Of a stretch of DNA of 64,000 nt, positions 47,035 to 56,292 are shown in pieces. Both the position numbers and the translations under genes were made by a program. The DNA lies in the NCBI GenBank assembly GCA_027484685.1, contig JAIXSO010000003.1, forward strand, positions 48,375 to 112,374, written 5' to 3'. Source of the stretch: Bacteroidota bacterium (GTDB lineage: Bacteria > Bacteroidota > Bacteroidia > UKL13-3). Every line of letters starts with the position of its first letter. Position 1 is the stretch's first letter. The notes under the pieces were generated by a model. It searched no databases, was not told the origin of the DNA, and worked only from the letters and a program-made list of their open reading frames with translations.

Positions 47035-47067
47035 TGTCAAATACGGAATCAGATTCCGTATTTGACA
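47035..47067. repeat. 33 bp palindrome, downstream of the ATPase gene
   Basis: Two 16 bp arms around a single A: TGTCAAATACGGAATC and its complement GATTCCGTATTTGACA. It begins 26 bp beyond the stop codon of the AAA ATPase gene. The core is the same as at 48275-48305, on the other side of the gene. In minus-strand RNA it would fold into a strong hairpin but is not followed by a T-run. Confidence 0.9.
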
Positions 47068-47092
47068 TAAGTTGATTCAAAAATAAATTACT

Positions 47093-48253
47093 CTAATTTT
47101 TTATATCTATAATTTGTTTCCAGTTTAAAATATCAGTATTATCAATAGCTGAGGACTTGCCAGTATAAACTAAATATGATTTTTTGATTGTTGGATTTAA
47201 CTTCTTCCAATAATTAATTCCTTTCAAAAAATCACTATTAAACGTAGTGGCAGTTTTTATTTCAACAGGTATAATTTGTGTTGCTTGTTCCATTAAAATA
47301 TCAATTTCAATCCCAGAACGTTCTCTCCAATAAAACAAATTACTTCGTTGTCCATTGTTCAGTCGTTTTTTTAGCAATTCCAAAATCATTAAATTTTCAA
47401 ACAATGAGCCACGCAGTGGATGTGTATTTACATGCGACTCGTTGTCAATTTCAAGCAATGAACAACACAAACCTGTATCGTAAAAATAAAGCTTTGGCAT
47501 TTGGGTAATACGTTTGCCTAAATTATTATAAAATGGCTGCAACCTAAATGCAATAAAACTAGCTTCTAAAATTCCAAACCAACTCATTATTGTTTTTTGA
47601 TCAACTCCAGTATCGTTGCCTATTGAAGTATAGTTAATTTCTTGACCAACACGGGTTGCACAAATTTTTAAAAACCTTTGAAACAAACTCAAATTGGCAA
47701 TATTCTTTATTTGCCTCACATCTCTTTCTACGTAAGTGAGTAAGTAGTTGGGGTAAAAATCAGGAGGGCTAATTTTTTTATCATACAAACGGGGATAACC
47801 ACCATTCAAAATCAACTTATTTAAACTTTGAGTTGAAAATTTGCTGGTAGCCAATTCCGCAATACTAAATGGCAATAAATGAATAAATGCAATACGACCT
47901 GCTAACGTTTGAGATACACTTTCTAATAACAATAAATTTTGCGAGCCTGTTATTACGAATAAACCAACTTTATTGGGCTGTGCATCTATTACGCCTTGCA
48001 TGTAAGAGAGCAGTTCAGGTACACGCTGTATTTCATCGAAAATGGCACCTGTTTTATACTTTGCTAAAAAAGCACGAGGGTCGCTCATAGCTAAAATTAC
48101 ATTATCCTGATTTTCGAAACTGATATAAGGTTTTTTAGGAAATAATTCTTTGGCTAAAGTAGTTTTGCCCGATTGCCTAGGACCAAGTAATCCGATAGCT
48201 GGAAATTTCTTAGCCAGCTGTTTTATTTTAGTTGAAGCTACCCTTTGTATCAT
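47093..48253 (-). CDS. AAA ATPase of the ATP-binding/DUF4143 family
   Basis: 386 residues. N-terminal AAA domain with Walker A LLGPRQSGKTTLA near residues 23-35 and a Walker B-like GAIFDEIQRVPELL, sensor FVITGSQNLLLL, then a DUF4143 C-terminal domain (SLFENLMILELLKKR, FYWRERSGIEIDILME, VEIKTATTFNSDFLKGI) that has a PD-(D/E)xK-like look (EIDIL...EIK). These genes occur in many unrelated copies in Bacteroidota and archaea and behave like accessory genes; the biochemical role is not established. Palindromes bracket it on both sides. Confidence 0.9.
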   Translation of the reverse strand: MIQRVASTKIKQLAKKFPAIGLLGPRQSGKTTLAKELFPKKPYISFENQDNVILAMSDPRAFLAKYKTGAIFDEIQRVPELLSYMQGVIDAQPNKVGLFVITGSQNLLLLESVSQTLAGRIAFIHLLPFSIAELATSKFSTQSLNKLILNGGYPRLYDKKISPPDFYPNYLLTYVERDVRQIKNIANLSLFQRFLKICATRVGQEINYTSIGNDTGVDQKTIMSWFGILEASFIAFRLQPFYNNLGKRITQMPKLYFYDTGLCCSLLEIDNESHVNTHPLRGSLFENLMILELLKKRLNNGQRSNLFYWRERSGIEIDILMEQATQIIPVEIKTATTFNSDFLKGINYWKKLNPTIKKSYLVYTGKSSAIDNTDILNWKQIIDIKN

Positions 48254-48274
48254 AAAACAAAAATACTATTTCCA

Positions 48275-48305
48275 GTCAAATACGGAATCGGATTCCGTAT
48301 TTGAC
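48275..48305. repeat. 31 bp palindrome, upstream of the ATPase gene
   Basis: 15 bp arms GTCAAATACGGAATC and GATTCCGTATTTGAC around a single G. It ends 22 bp upstream of the ATPase start codon, so it could be an operator. The arms are identical to those of the palindrome at 47035-47067; only the centre base and the outermost base differ. Confidence 0.9.
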
Positions 48306-48507
48306 ATACTTTTTATTTATAATAAACTGTTTACTAGTTATTTAAAATAACCATTATTAATAAAAAATAAAAACTAAGTAATTCAAAACAAAAAAAATTA
48401 CAACCGAAATATTTCGAGTAAATTCTTTTCTAATTTAATATTGAATATAAAAACGGAAACTATTTATTTGATTTAATGTTTTGTTTGAAATAAATAAATT
48501 TAAACTT

Positions 48508-49212
48508 ATGAAAATAATTAAAATAGCAATTTTTCTTCTAGTATGTTTGCAACCATCTCTTGTATTTGGCCAAAAAGATGCTGATAAAAGTAATTTTAGT
48601 TTCAATTTCAGCCCATCATTTGGGGCCACTTTTGCTAATTACAACAACTTAAATACAGCATTACGAAATAATGGAATAAAATCGTTTGGAAATTATCATT
48701 CTGGCATTGGTGTTCATCTTGGAATGGACTATAAAAATTTATCTCTATTTGCCAATATATTTAGGTCGTTTGGACTAGAAGAGTCAGGCAATAATTTTGT
48801 TAGTTATACTGATATTGTTACTACTGATATTGGCTTAGAATACAAAATGAACCTAACTAAAAAGCATAATGTTCAGCTATCTGTTTATGGTGCTGTTGGC
48901 CAACTCTTTTCAAACGTGGAGTTATCAAAACAAGTGAATACTACTAATTTTAATAATACCATATCGCAATCAGGTAACTTATTGGTTATTGACAATATTT
49001 CAAATTATTTATCTGGCGGATTAGGCTTATATTATATTGGAAATGATTTTATAAAATATCACTTCAAAGCAGGATATAGAATCAATGAAAACCAACCATG
49101 GCTACTTTCAACCTTAGAAAATGAGATACCATCTTCACCGCGTGATAATTTAAGTGGAGTTGTTTTAGGGTTTGGAGTCAACTTTAATTTCAGCATTTTT
49201 AGCAAAAAGTAA
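48508..49212 (+). CDS. Outer-membrane beta-barrel protein
   Basis: 234 residues from ATG 48508 (the open frame starts at a TTG 27 nt earlier). Signal peptide (IFLLVCLQPSLVFGQ) and alternating strands ending in an aromatic/Phe C-terminus (GFGVNFNFSIFSKK), in the style of the PorT/OmpW-like small barrels. Function unknown. The DNA after it (49213-49489) holds only AT-rich non-coding sequence and the inverted repeat at 49338. Confidence 0.78.
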   Translation: MKIIKIAIFLLVCLQPSLVFGQKDADKSNFSFNFSPSFGATFANYNNLNTALRNNGIKSFGNYHSGIGVHLGMDYKNLSLFANIFRSFGLEESGNNFVSYTDIVTTDIGLEYKMNLTKKHNVQLSVYGAVGQLFSNVELSKQVNTTNFNNTISQSGNLLVIDNISNYLSGGLGLYYIGNDFIKYHFKAGYRINENQPWLLSTLENEIPSSPRDNLSGVVLGFGVNFNFSIFSKK

Positions 49213-49337
49213 TGGAGAAACACATAAATTAAAGCAACTTTATTTTAACACATTAAACATGCAAAATAAGTTATAGAACTATAACAATAGGCCATTGCCA
49301 ACATTGATAATTTCAAAAAACTTTACTCATGTAATAT

Positions 49338-49397
49338 AAACCACATAGAACATAGTAACATAGTTTATGAGCTATATTAATATGTTCTATTTGGTTT
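49338..49397. repeat. Imperfect 17 bp inverted repeat
   Basis: AAACCACATAGAACATA (49338-49354) with TATGTTCTATTTGGTTT (49381-49397), 16 of 17 positions complementary, 26 nt apart. The space between contains a further CATAG/AACATAG repetition. No T-run follows, so it is not a standard terminator. Confidence 0.6.
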
Positions 49398-49489
49398 CCA
49401 ATCTTACTTTTTATAAAGTTTATCCTTTAAACTGACAATCCTTTTTATGCTTTTGATAAAACTCCATCCTTTCAAAACATCGAAAGCTT

Positions 49490-49621
49490 TTAGCTATTCA
49501 CACTAATCCCTAACTCATTCAGTTGTTTTTGGTCAATTGGGCTTGGGCCATCAATCATTACATCGCGGCCTGAGTTATTTTTAGGGAAAGCTATAAAATC
49601 TCTGATAGAATTTTCGCCAAA
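49490..49621 (-). pseudogene. Detached original 3' end of aspS
   Basis: Minus strand from 49621 reads 43 codons in the aspS frame ([20 protein letters not shown], then [19 protein letters not shown] and SVNS) and a stop at 49490. This is the usual end of bacterial AspRS. It has no start and no upstream coding continuity. 115 bp (49505-49619) match the intact aspS at 51284-51398 with five differences, all synonymous. Confidence 0.88.
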
Positions 49622-49623
49622 TA

Positions 49624-50214
49624 TTAAATATTTCGTATAAAGAAATAATCGTCATTTAGTTTATTAATAATGACAGGAATATTTAATGGATATAAATTTA
49701 TTGGCTCTTTATCTAAAATTTGACAACCTCTTTTATTTATAAAACTGATGCAGTTTCTATTTAATTTATGAACAGCACCAAATATGTACCTTATACCAAT
49801 CTTTAATAAAAGCTTTTCAAGTTCATTAAGTACTATGCCCATATAGCCCTTACCTTGAAATTCTTCAAGCAAATAGGCACATTGATAATCTGCACCTGGA
49901 GCTATTTCAGAGACAGGTGAGTTACTTATATTAAAAGCTGCTTGCATTGCTATAGTTGGATATAAATCAATTCTTACAAAGCCAATAAATTGGTTGTTTT
50001 TCTTTAAACTTATTCTACAAGCAATTTGTAGGTTCAAATTTCTGTAGTACTCAATTTCTTTTAACTTATAGCGAACCTCATCATCTGAAAATTCTTTCTT
50101 ACCTAAAAAACTACAGATAGATTTGTCATTATATATATTTCTTAACTCTAAAAAGTCCTCCCCTTTGATGTCTTGAATAATTAATTCATTGGTTTCAATA
50201 TAAATTGGATTCAT
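49624..50214 (-). CDS. GNAT-family N-acetyltransferase
   Basis: 196 residues. RimJ/RimL-like layout: start [18 protein letters not shown], central beta strands [13 protein letters not shown], and the acetyl-CoA loop [21 protein letters not shown] (shown as [13 protein letters not shown]), ending [17 protein letters not shown]. The substrate is unknown. It lies inside the segment bounded by the aspS repeats; its stop is 5 nt from the displaced aspS end. Confidence 0.85.
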   Translation of the reverse strand: MNPIYIETNELIIQDIKGEDFLELRNIYNDKSICSFLGKKEFSDDEVRYKLKEIEYYRNLNLQIACRISLKKNNQFIGFVRIDLYPTIAMQAAFNISNSPVSEIAPGADYQCAYLLEEFQGKGYMGIVLNELEKLLLKIGIRYIFGAVHKLNRNCISFINKRGCQILDKEPINLYPLNIPVIINKLNDDYFFIRNI

Positions 50215-50308
50215 AATGTATATTTTAATGTAAAATTCAAACTTATTCCTGAGCTATTCAATAGTTTTCGAACAATTTTGCAAATTAAACTTAAATACAA
50301 AGTTTGAA

Positions 50309-50995
50309 TTATAAATTATCTTTAATGAACTTATTTCTTTTCCTTTTCTCTTCATCCCATTTTTTTAATTTATTTTTTTTATCAATAGCCCTTCTATTAT
50401 GTTCCTCAACAGATGTAAAATGAATTTCGTAGTTACTGATAGTTCCAATTGAATTTAGGTTCAGTGTATAATTACTTGAACTCATCATTAATTTTATAAT
50501 TTTTTTTTCACCTTTATAAATTATACATTCTTCCGATTTATATATTTGTTTGTACTTCACATTCAAATAATTGATAAGCGAATGAAATTCTTTTCCTCCC
50601 CATTCTGAGTATATTGATGATAAAAAAACATCACTAAGATAGAAGCAATTGTTCAATTGAAGATAATTAAACCTAATTTCCATAAGACTTTTATCGACAA
50701 AAATTTCACTAGTGTTCACCGTCATATTCTTATACATTGAAATTCGTCTTATTTCGTCTGTTATGATTTTTTTCCTCTTGTAATAATTCGTTAAAGAATC
50801 CACGCTAGAACCCTTCATACCATAGTAATAGTCAAGAAATAGTTTAATATCTATTTTTGACATTGTGTCCAGGCAAACACTTGAACTTTTTTCTTGTAAA
50901 TTAGTTGAGAGCTTATCTAAGTTCGATTGACTATTATTTCTTTCACAAGAAATAATCACTATTAATAAGAATGTTAAAAGGCTAAGCTTTTTCAT
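50309..50995 (-). CDS. Lipoprotein of unknown function
   Basis: 228 residues. Lipoprotein signal with lipobox IISC (Cys near residue 17). Contains an acidic/aromatic middle and a Lys/Arg-rich C-terminus (KKNKLKKWDEEKRKRNKF). No family recognised. Its AT content is noticeably high. It lies inside the segment bounded by the aspS repeats and is probably cargo. Confidence 0.75.
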   Translation of the reverse strand: MKKLSLLTFLLIVIISCERNNSQSNLDKLSTNLQEKSSSVCLDTMSKIDIKLFLDYYYGMKGSSVDSLTNYYKRKKIITDEIRRISMYKNMTVNTSEIFVDKSLMEIRFNYLQLNNCFYLSDVFLSSIYSEWGGKEFHSLINYLNVKYKQIYKSEECIIYKGEKKIIKLMMSSSNYTLNLNSIGTISNYEIHFTSVEEHNRRAIDKKNKLKKWDEEKRKRNKFIKDNL

Positions 50996-51046
50996 ACAAT
51001 AATTTAAATAATACTTTTAAATAAACTTCTGATTAATTCAATAAAA

Positions 51047-53062
51047 CTAGTCTTCCATCCAAACTTCTAAATGCTTTAAATTAACAAAATACTTACTTGT
51101 TTTACTATTACAAAATTCATCTAGTTCTTGCAATGTTAAAGACAAGCTTTCAGGATGCTTCTCTTTTGAAAAAACAACATAATAACCATCCCCACTAGGC
51201 ATTGGTTTTAATAAATAATACTTATATTCCGAAATAGTTTTGATCTGCAATTCACTTAATTCAGTAAATTCCTTAATAACTGCAATCCCCAACTCATTCA
51301 ATTGTTTTTGGTCAATTGGGCTTGGACCATCAATCATTACATCGCGGCCTGAATTATTTTTAGGGAAAGCAATAAAATCTCTGATAGAATTTTCGCCACC
51401 AAAAAGTGAACATAACCTATCGAAACCAAAAGCAATTCCTCCATGTGGAGGCGCACCATATTCAAAAGCATTCATTAAAAATCCAAATTGTGCTTGCGCT
51501 TCTTCTTTGGTAAATCCTAATACTTCAAACATTTTGCCTTGCAAGGTTTTATCGAAAATACGGATAGAACCACCGCCCACTTCTACTCCATTTATAACCA
51601 TATCGTAAGCATTGGCTCTAACTTTAGCATAATCGCCTTTAGTTAAATGGTCTATATCTTCAGGTTTTGGTGAAGTAAAAGGATGATGCATGGCAAACCA
51701 ACGGCCTTCTTCTTCAATATATTCTAACAATGGAAAATCAATTACCCATAAACATGAATACACATCAGGATTGCGTAAACCCATGCGGGTTCCCATTTCC
51801 AAGCGAAGTTCACATAAGGCTTTACGGGTTTTATCTGTTGCGCCAGCCATAATTAATAACAAATCGCCAGGAGCTGCATTCATAGCTTCGGCCCATTTTT
51901 TTAAAGTGGTTTCATCGTAAAATTTATCTACCGATGATTTTACCGAACCATCAGCATTTACTCTAGCATAAACCAAACCAGTTGCGCCAATTTGAGGACG
52001 TTTAACAAACTCAGTTAATTCATCTAACTGTTTGCGGGTATATTCAGCACAACCTTTGGCACAAATTCCTACTACCAATTCTGCATTATCAAAAACAGGG
52101 AAACCTTTACCTGAAACAAGGTCGTTGTTAGGTAAAGACGTATAATTATACGTCTCTACATTGGATGACTTTAATTCCACAAATTTCATATCAAACCTTG
52201 TATCAGGTTTATCAGAACCATAATATTTTGCCGCATCGGCAAAGGTCATTCTTGGCAAAGTATCAATTTCAACACCTTTTACATTTTTGAACAAATGTTT
52301 TACCAAGCCTTCAAACATGTTTAAAATATCTTCTTGTTCCACAAAGCTCATTTCGCAATCAATTTGTGTAAACTCTGGCTGACGGTCAGCACGTAAATCT
52401 TCGTCTCTAAAACATTTTACTATTTGGTAGTATCTGTCCATACCAGCTACCATTAGCAATTGTTTAAAGGTTTGTGGCGATTGTGGCAGAGCGTAAAACT
52501 GTCCTTGATTCATGCGGCTTGGCACAACAAAATCACGTGCGCCTTCGGGAGTTGATTTAATTAAAACGGGAGTTTCAACTTCAGTAAATTGTTGTGCATC
52601 TAAATAAACACGTGTTTGTTGACTCATTTTATGACGCAACAATAAATTATCGCGAACAGGTTTTCTGCGAATATCTAAATAACGATATTTCATGCGCAAA
52701 TCATCACCACCATCAGTATTGTCTTCAATTGTAAATGGAGGTGTTTGCGCTTCGTTTAAAATTTCAAATTCCGTTACTTCTATTTCAATTTCGCCAGTAG
52801 GAATATTGGCGTTTTTGCTACTGCGTTCAATTACTTTTCCAGTAACTTTTAACACAAACTCACGGCCACATTTGCGTGCTTTTTCGCAAATAGCTGCATT
52901 GGTTTCCATATTAAAAGCTAATTGCGTAATGCCATATCTATCGCGTAAATCAATAAATGTCATTCCGCCCAAATCGCGGCTTTTTTGTAACCAACCACTT
53001 AGGGTTACAGTTTTGTTAATATCAGTAATTCTTAGTTCTCCGCAGGTATGTGTTCTGTGCAT
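51047..53062 (-). CDS. aspS: Aspartyl-tRNA synthetase with extra C-terminal tail
   Basis: 671 residues from ATG 53062 ([10 protein letters not shown]). Class II synthetase charging tRNA-Asp. OB fold at the N-terminus ([20 protein letters not shown]), motif 2 region ([18 protein letters not shown]), bacterial insertion domain and motif 3 ([14 protein letters not shown]). Canonical proteins end near residue 590. Here a 78-residue tail (from residue about 594, [13 protein letters not shown] onward, ending HLEVWMED) is added; it resembles nothing I know. The normal end survives as a relic 1.8 kb downstream, so the tail came from the inserted segment. Confidence 0.95.
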   Translation of the reverse strand: MHRTHTCGELRITDINKTVTLSGWLQKSRDLGGMTFIDLRDRYGITQLAFNMETNAAICEKARKCGREFVLKVTGKVIERSSKNANIPTGEIEIEVTEFEILNEAQTPPFTIEDNTDGGDDLRMKYRYLDIRRKPVRDNLLLRHKMSQQTRVYLDAQQFTEVETPVLIKSTPEGARDFVVPSRMNQGQFYALPQSPQTFKQLLMVAGMDRYYQIVKCFRDEDLRADRQPEFTQIDCEMSFVEQEDILNMFEGLVKHLFKNVKGVEIDTLPRMTFADAAKYYGSDKPDTRFDMKFVELKSSNVETYNYTSLPNNDLVSGKGFPVFDNAELVVGICAKGCAEYTRKQLDELTEFVKRPQIGATGLVYARVNADGSVKSSVDKFYDETTLKKWAEAMNAAPGDLLLIMAGATDKTRKALCELRLEMGTRMGLRNPDVYSCLWVIDFPLLEYIEEEGRWFAMHHPFTSPKPEDIDHLTKGDYAKVRANAYDMVINGVEVGGGSIRIFDKTLQGKMFEVLGFTKEEAQAQFGFLMNAFEYGAPPHGGIAFGFDRLCSLFGGENSIRDFIAFPKNNSGRDVMIDGPSPIDQKQLNELGIAVIKEFTELSELQIKTISEYKYYLLKPMPSGDGYYVVFSKEKHPESLSLTLQELDEFCNSKTSKYFVNLKHLEVWMED

Positions 53063-53181
53063 AATATTTAATTTTCTAGGCAATTAGGTTAACTGCCTTT
53101 TTTAATAAAACGAGGTGCGAAAGTAAGAAAATTATTTTGCTACTAAAATTTAAAAGCAGCCCATTTAGTTTAATATTTTCT

Positions 53182-54309
53182 CTAAATAATAAATAAATCT
53201 GCGGCCAAACCATCGGCTAAAAACTTACCCTTTGCTGTAGTTTTGAGCACATTGTTTTCAATTATTAATAATTGCTGTGCAATAAATTTTTCTGCTGATT
53301 TAATAATTCGCAATACTTGTTCTGCTCCAAATTGAGTTTCAATATACTTTAAATCGCAGCCCCAAATGGTGCGCAAACCAGTCATAATATACTCGTTTAT
53401 TTGGTCGTTAAAGCTTAGCATTTCTTCAGTTGCTTCGCAATAATTGCTTTGCAATGCTTTTATGTATTGCTGATTATTAGCCACATTCCAACTACGAGAT
53501 TTGGTATTAAAAGAGTGAGCCGATGGACCAATTCCAAGATAATGCTTGCCTTTCCAATAATTGCTGTTATGAACAGCTAAAAATCCTGCTTTACCAAAAT
53601 TACTAATTTCGTAATGTATAAAACCATTTTCAGTTAGTGTATTTACCAAAATATCAAACTGTTCAGCAGCTTGCTCATCGTTGGTTTCGGTATATTTTCC
53701 TTTTTCAATAAACGAAGCTAAAGCTGTTTTTGGCTCCACCGTTAAAGCATAACTACTTACATGATTTACACCTAAACCAATGGCAGTTTCAATATTTTTT
53801 AACCAATTATGATTGGTTAAACCTGGTGTTCCATAAATTAAATCAATGGTTATATTATGAAAACCAATTTGTTTCACAGTCTTAATAGCTTGCTGAGCTT
53901 GGTTAGCGTTATGCGCACGATTCATCCATTTTAAATCAGCATCAAAAAAACTTTGCACCCCAATGCTTAACCTATTGATTGGTGTTTGCTTTAAATCCAA
54001 AAGTTTCTCCTCGGTTAAGTCGTCAGGATTAGCTTCTAAGGTAATTTCAGCACCTTTGGTTATGGTAAAATACTTTTTTATGGTTTCAAAAATTTGGCTC
54101 AAATGCGCATTACTTAATAAACTTGGCGTTCCTCCCCCAAAATAAATGCTTTGTAATTCGGTTTCGGCTAAATAGGAATGTCGTAAATCTATTTCATGGC
54201 AAATGGCATTTACCATTTCATCCATGGTTTTTAATTGAGTAGAAAAATGAAAATTACAATAGTAGCAAGCCTGCTTACAAAAAGGAATATGGATATAAAT
54301 GCCCGACAA
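53182..54309 (-). CDS. hemW: Radical SAM heme chaperone HemW
   Basis: 375 residues. Family once called oxygen-independent coproporphyrinogen oxidase-like; HemW is a heme chaperone. The radical SAM cysteines are C11-x3-C15-x2-C18 in PFCKQACYYCNFHF. Also IYFGGGTPSLL, EANPDDLT, INRLSIGVQSF and HNSNYWKGKHYLGIGPSAHS. The first residue is encoded by TTG at 54309; no in-frame ATG lies near, although most orthologues start MAGIYIHIP, so a TTG start is credible. Confidence 0.93.
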   Translation of the reverse strand: MSGIYIHIPFCKQACYYCNFHFSTQLKTMDEMVNAICHEIDLRHSYLAETELQSIYFGGGTPSLLSNAHLSQIFETIKKYFTITKGAEITLEANPDDLTEEKLLDLKQTPINRLSIGVQSFFDADLKWMNRAHNANQAQQAIKTVKQIGFHNITIDLIYGTPGLTNHNWLKNIETAIGLGVNHVSSYALTVEPKTALASFIEKGKYTETNDEQAAEQFDILVNTLTENGFIHYEISNFGKAGFLAVHNSNYWKGKHYLGIGPSAHSFNTKSRSWNVANNQQYIKALQSNYCEATEEMLSFNDQINEYIMTGLRTIWGCDLKYIETQFGAEQVLRIIKSAEKFIAQQLLIIENNVLKTTAKGKFLADGLAADLFII

Positions 54310-54419
54310 ATGAGTTTTAAATTTTTGGCAAATTAATGGTAAATATTTAAAGTTAGTTTTAAAATTACAAACGTTATTTTGAACACAAAAACATTACTTT
54401 TGTATAGTTTATTTTAAGT

Positions 54420-54572
54420 ATGGAAAATAAAAAACCTCATTTTGTAACCGAAGAAGAAGCTTTAAAAAAACGCTTAAGCTTAAGCCATACCGAACGTTTT
54501 CAATTATTAATGAAACTTATAAAAATAAACAAAATGATGCAATCGGCTAAAATAACGCATGTAAAAAAATAG
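54420..54572 (+). CDS. Small partner protein of the nucleotidyltransferase
   Basis: 50 residues, ATG at 54420, stop TAG at 54570. Begins MENKKPHFVTEEEALKKR, followed by LSLSHTERFQLLMKLIKINK; strongly charged and helical. It ends 2 nt before the nucleotidyltransferase gene. A TACTTTTG -7-like box lies at 54395-54402. I recall similar short proteins before such nucleotidyltransferases in Bacteroidota, suggesting a toxin-antitoxin-like unit; that is inference. Easily missed by size cut-offs. Confidence 0.72.
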   Translation: MENKKPHFVTEEEALKKRLSLSHTERFQLLMKLIKINKMMQSAKITHVKK

Positions 54573-54574
54573 TT

Positions 54575-55057
54575 ATGGATGTTTACGAAGAAGAATTACT
54601 AAATTTTTGGCGCTGTTTAAACCAATATCAAGTTCAATTTATTTTAGTTGGCGATTTCGCAACTAATCTTCATGGCTTTACACGCTTTACAGCAGATATT
54701 GATATTTGGATAAAAGATTCAATTGAAAATCGTAAAAATTTAAGATTAGCCTATGCTGCTAGTGGTAACGGAGATTTAAAAGAAATTGAAACAATTGAGT
54801 TTATTGCTGGCTGGACTACCTTATATCTTCAAGGAAACTTAGAATTAGATATCATGACAAAATTAGTTGGATTTAGTCAACTAGATTTTGACAGATGTTA
54901 TAAAGAAGCGCCAATAGCCGATATTTTTGACCTTCATATTAAATTTTTACATATCAACCATTTAATTGAAGAAAAGAAAAACACAGGCAGAACCAAAGAT
55001 TTACTAGATGCAGAAGAGTTGGAAAAAATCAGAGACTCAAATCAAAATATTAATTAA
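54575..55057 (+). CDS. Nucleotidyltransferase-like protein with altered glycine motif
   Basis: 160 residues. Pol-beta-type minimal nucleotidyltransferase: VQFILVGDFATNLHGFTRF followed by TADIDIWI, with the metal-binding pair D41 and D43. The usual VGGxA becomes VGDFA (D27 replaces the second Gly that lines the nucleotide phosphate). A further acidic position may be in LELDIMTKL. Such proteins often act in toxin-antitoxin pairs, either as toxin or as an AMPylating antitoxin. The partner here is the 50-residue protein just upstream. Confidence 0.78.
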   Translation: MDVYEEELLNFWRCLNQYQVQFILVGDFATNLHGFTRFTADIDIWIKDSIENRKNLRLAYAASGNGDLKEIETIEFIAGWTTLYLQGNLELDIMTKLVGFSQLDFDRCYKEAPIADIFDLHIKFLHINHLIEEKKNTGRTKDLLDAEELEKIRDSNQNIN

Positions 55058-55153
55058 CTACAGCAATTAAAAACAAACCATTATTTTACTTACTTAACTT
55101 TTATTTATGAATGTAAAAAACGGTTTTTGCATACTTTACGTAACTAACAACAT

Positions 55154-56200
55154 ATGAAGAAAACCATACTATTATTGTCTGCATTTATTGGAATTACCCA
55201 ACTAACTAATGCCCAACAAAAAGAAAAGCATTTAAAAAATATTACCCAACTTACTTTTGGTGGTGATAATGCAGAAGCTTATTTTAGTTTTAACAATAAA
55301 ATGCTAAGTTTTCAAAGCAATAACAAGGCTTGGGGCTTACAATGCGATCAAATTTTCAACTTAGATATAAAAAAAGCAAGTAAGGACACTACTTACAAAC
55401 CTCAAATGGTAAGCACTGGAAAAGGCAGAACTACTTGCAGTTATTATCTTCCAGACAACAAGCACATTATATATGCATCAACTCATTTAGGAAACGAGGC
55501 TTGTCCGCCTGAAGCAAAAGCCAATGGTAAATATTTATGGGCTGTTTATGCTGATTTCGATATTTTTGTAGCCGATTTAAATGGCAAGATTACCAAGCAA
55601 TTAACCAATACTCCCGGTTATGATGCCGAGGCAACTGTATCGCCCAAAGGTGATAAAATTGTGTTTACAAGTACTCGCAGTGGCGATTTAGAACTTTGGA
55701 CCATGAATATAGACGGAACCGACCAAAAGCAAATAACCAATGGTTTAGGTTACGATGGTGGTGCTTTTTTTTCGCCTGATGGTAAACAATTGGTTTTTAG
55801 AGCATCGCGCCCGCAAACTGAAACCGAAATTAAAGAATATAAAGAATTATTGGAAAAAGGTTTGGTAGCTCCAAGCAATATGGAAATTTATACCTGCAAT
55901 GTAGATGGAAGTAACTTAAAGCAAGTTACCCATTTAGGCAAAGCCAATTGGGCTCCTTTTTTTACTCCTTCCGGCAATAAAATTATATTTTCAAGCAATC
56001 ACCATTCACAACGCGGTTATGATTTTCAGCTATACACCATTAACACAGATGGAACAGGTTTAGAAAAAATAACCGATGAAAGTTTATTCAATGCCTTTCC
56101 TATGTTTTCTCCTGATGGAAAAAAACTGGTTTTTTCATCAAATAGAAATAACCACGGAACCCGCGATACCAATTTATTTATAGCTGATTGGGTTGATTAA
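55154..56200 (+). CDS. Exported PD40/WD40-like beta-propeller protein (TolB-like)
   Basis: 348 residues. Signal peptide (LLSAFIGITQLTNAQ) followed by PD40 repeats of the type FSPDGKKLVFSSNR (also VSPKGDKIVFTSTRSGD and FSPDGKQLVFRAS, FTPSGNKIIFSSN). This resembles TolB-like propellers that act as periplasmic scaffolds or as parts of peptidases; no peptidase domain is present. It precedes rpsO but with a separate promoter there. Confidence 0.85.
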   Translation: MKKTILLLSAFIGITQLTNAQQKEKHLKNITQLTFGGDNAEAYFSFNNKMLSFQSNNKAWGLQCDQIFNLDIKKASKDTTYKPQMVSTGKGRTTCSYYLPDNKHIIYASTHLGNEACPPEAKANGKYLWAVYADFDIFVADLNGKITKQLTNTPGYDAEATVSPKGDKIVFTSTRSGDLELWTMNIDGTDQKQITNGLGYDGGAFFSPDGKQLVFRASRPQTETEIKEYKELLEKGLVAPSNMEIYTCNVDGSNLKQVTHLGKANWAPFFTPSGNKIIFSSNHHSQRGYDFQLYTINTDGTGLEKITDESLFNAFPMFSPDGKKLVFSSNRNNHGTRDTNLFIADWVD

Positions 56201-56233
56201 CATTAAAGGAAATTAGTTTTTTTAAGTAATAGC

Positions 56234-56263
56234 TTGTTTACTTGTAAAATAAATTTATTTTTG
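56234..56263 (+). promoter_or_regulatory. Promoter of rpsO
   Basis: TTG at 56234-56236, 19 bp spacer, TATTTTTG at 56256-56263, a full match to TAnnTTTG, 30 nt before the rpsO start codon. Confidence 0.6.
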
Positions 56264-56292
56264 TACCACATTTTAAAACAAAAAAATAGATC

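Larger units (their letters stand above)
49505..51398. mobile_element. 1.8 kb segment bounded by direct repeats of aspS
   Basis: Copies of the same 115 bp (49505-49619 and 51284-51398, 110 of 115 identical) bound a 1,664 bp middle section holding a GNAT acetyltransferase gene, a lipoprotein gene and a replacement 3' tail for aspS. The shape equals integration into the end of a conserved gene, with the target end duplicated and the original end displaced. No integrase, transposase or terminal inverted repeat is present, so autonomous mobility is not shown; homologous recombination with a diverged donor is the main alternative. Confidence 0.5.

Noticed and set aside
53062..53083. TTG start extending aspS by seven residues
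   Set aside because: The ATG at 53062 matches the conserved [11 protein letters not shown]-terminus of the family.
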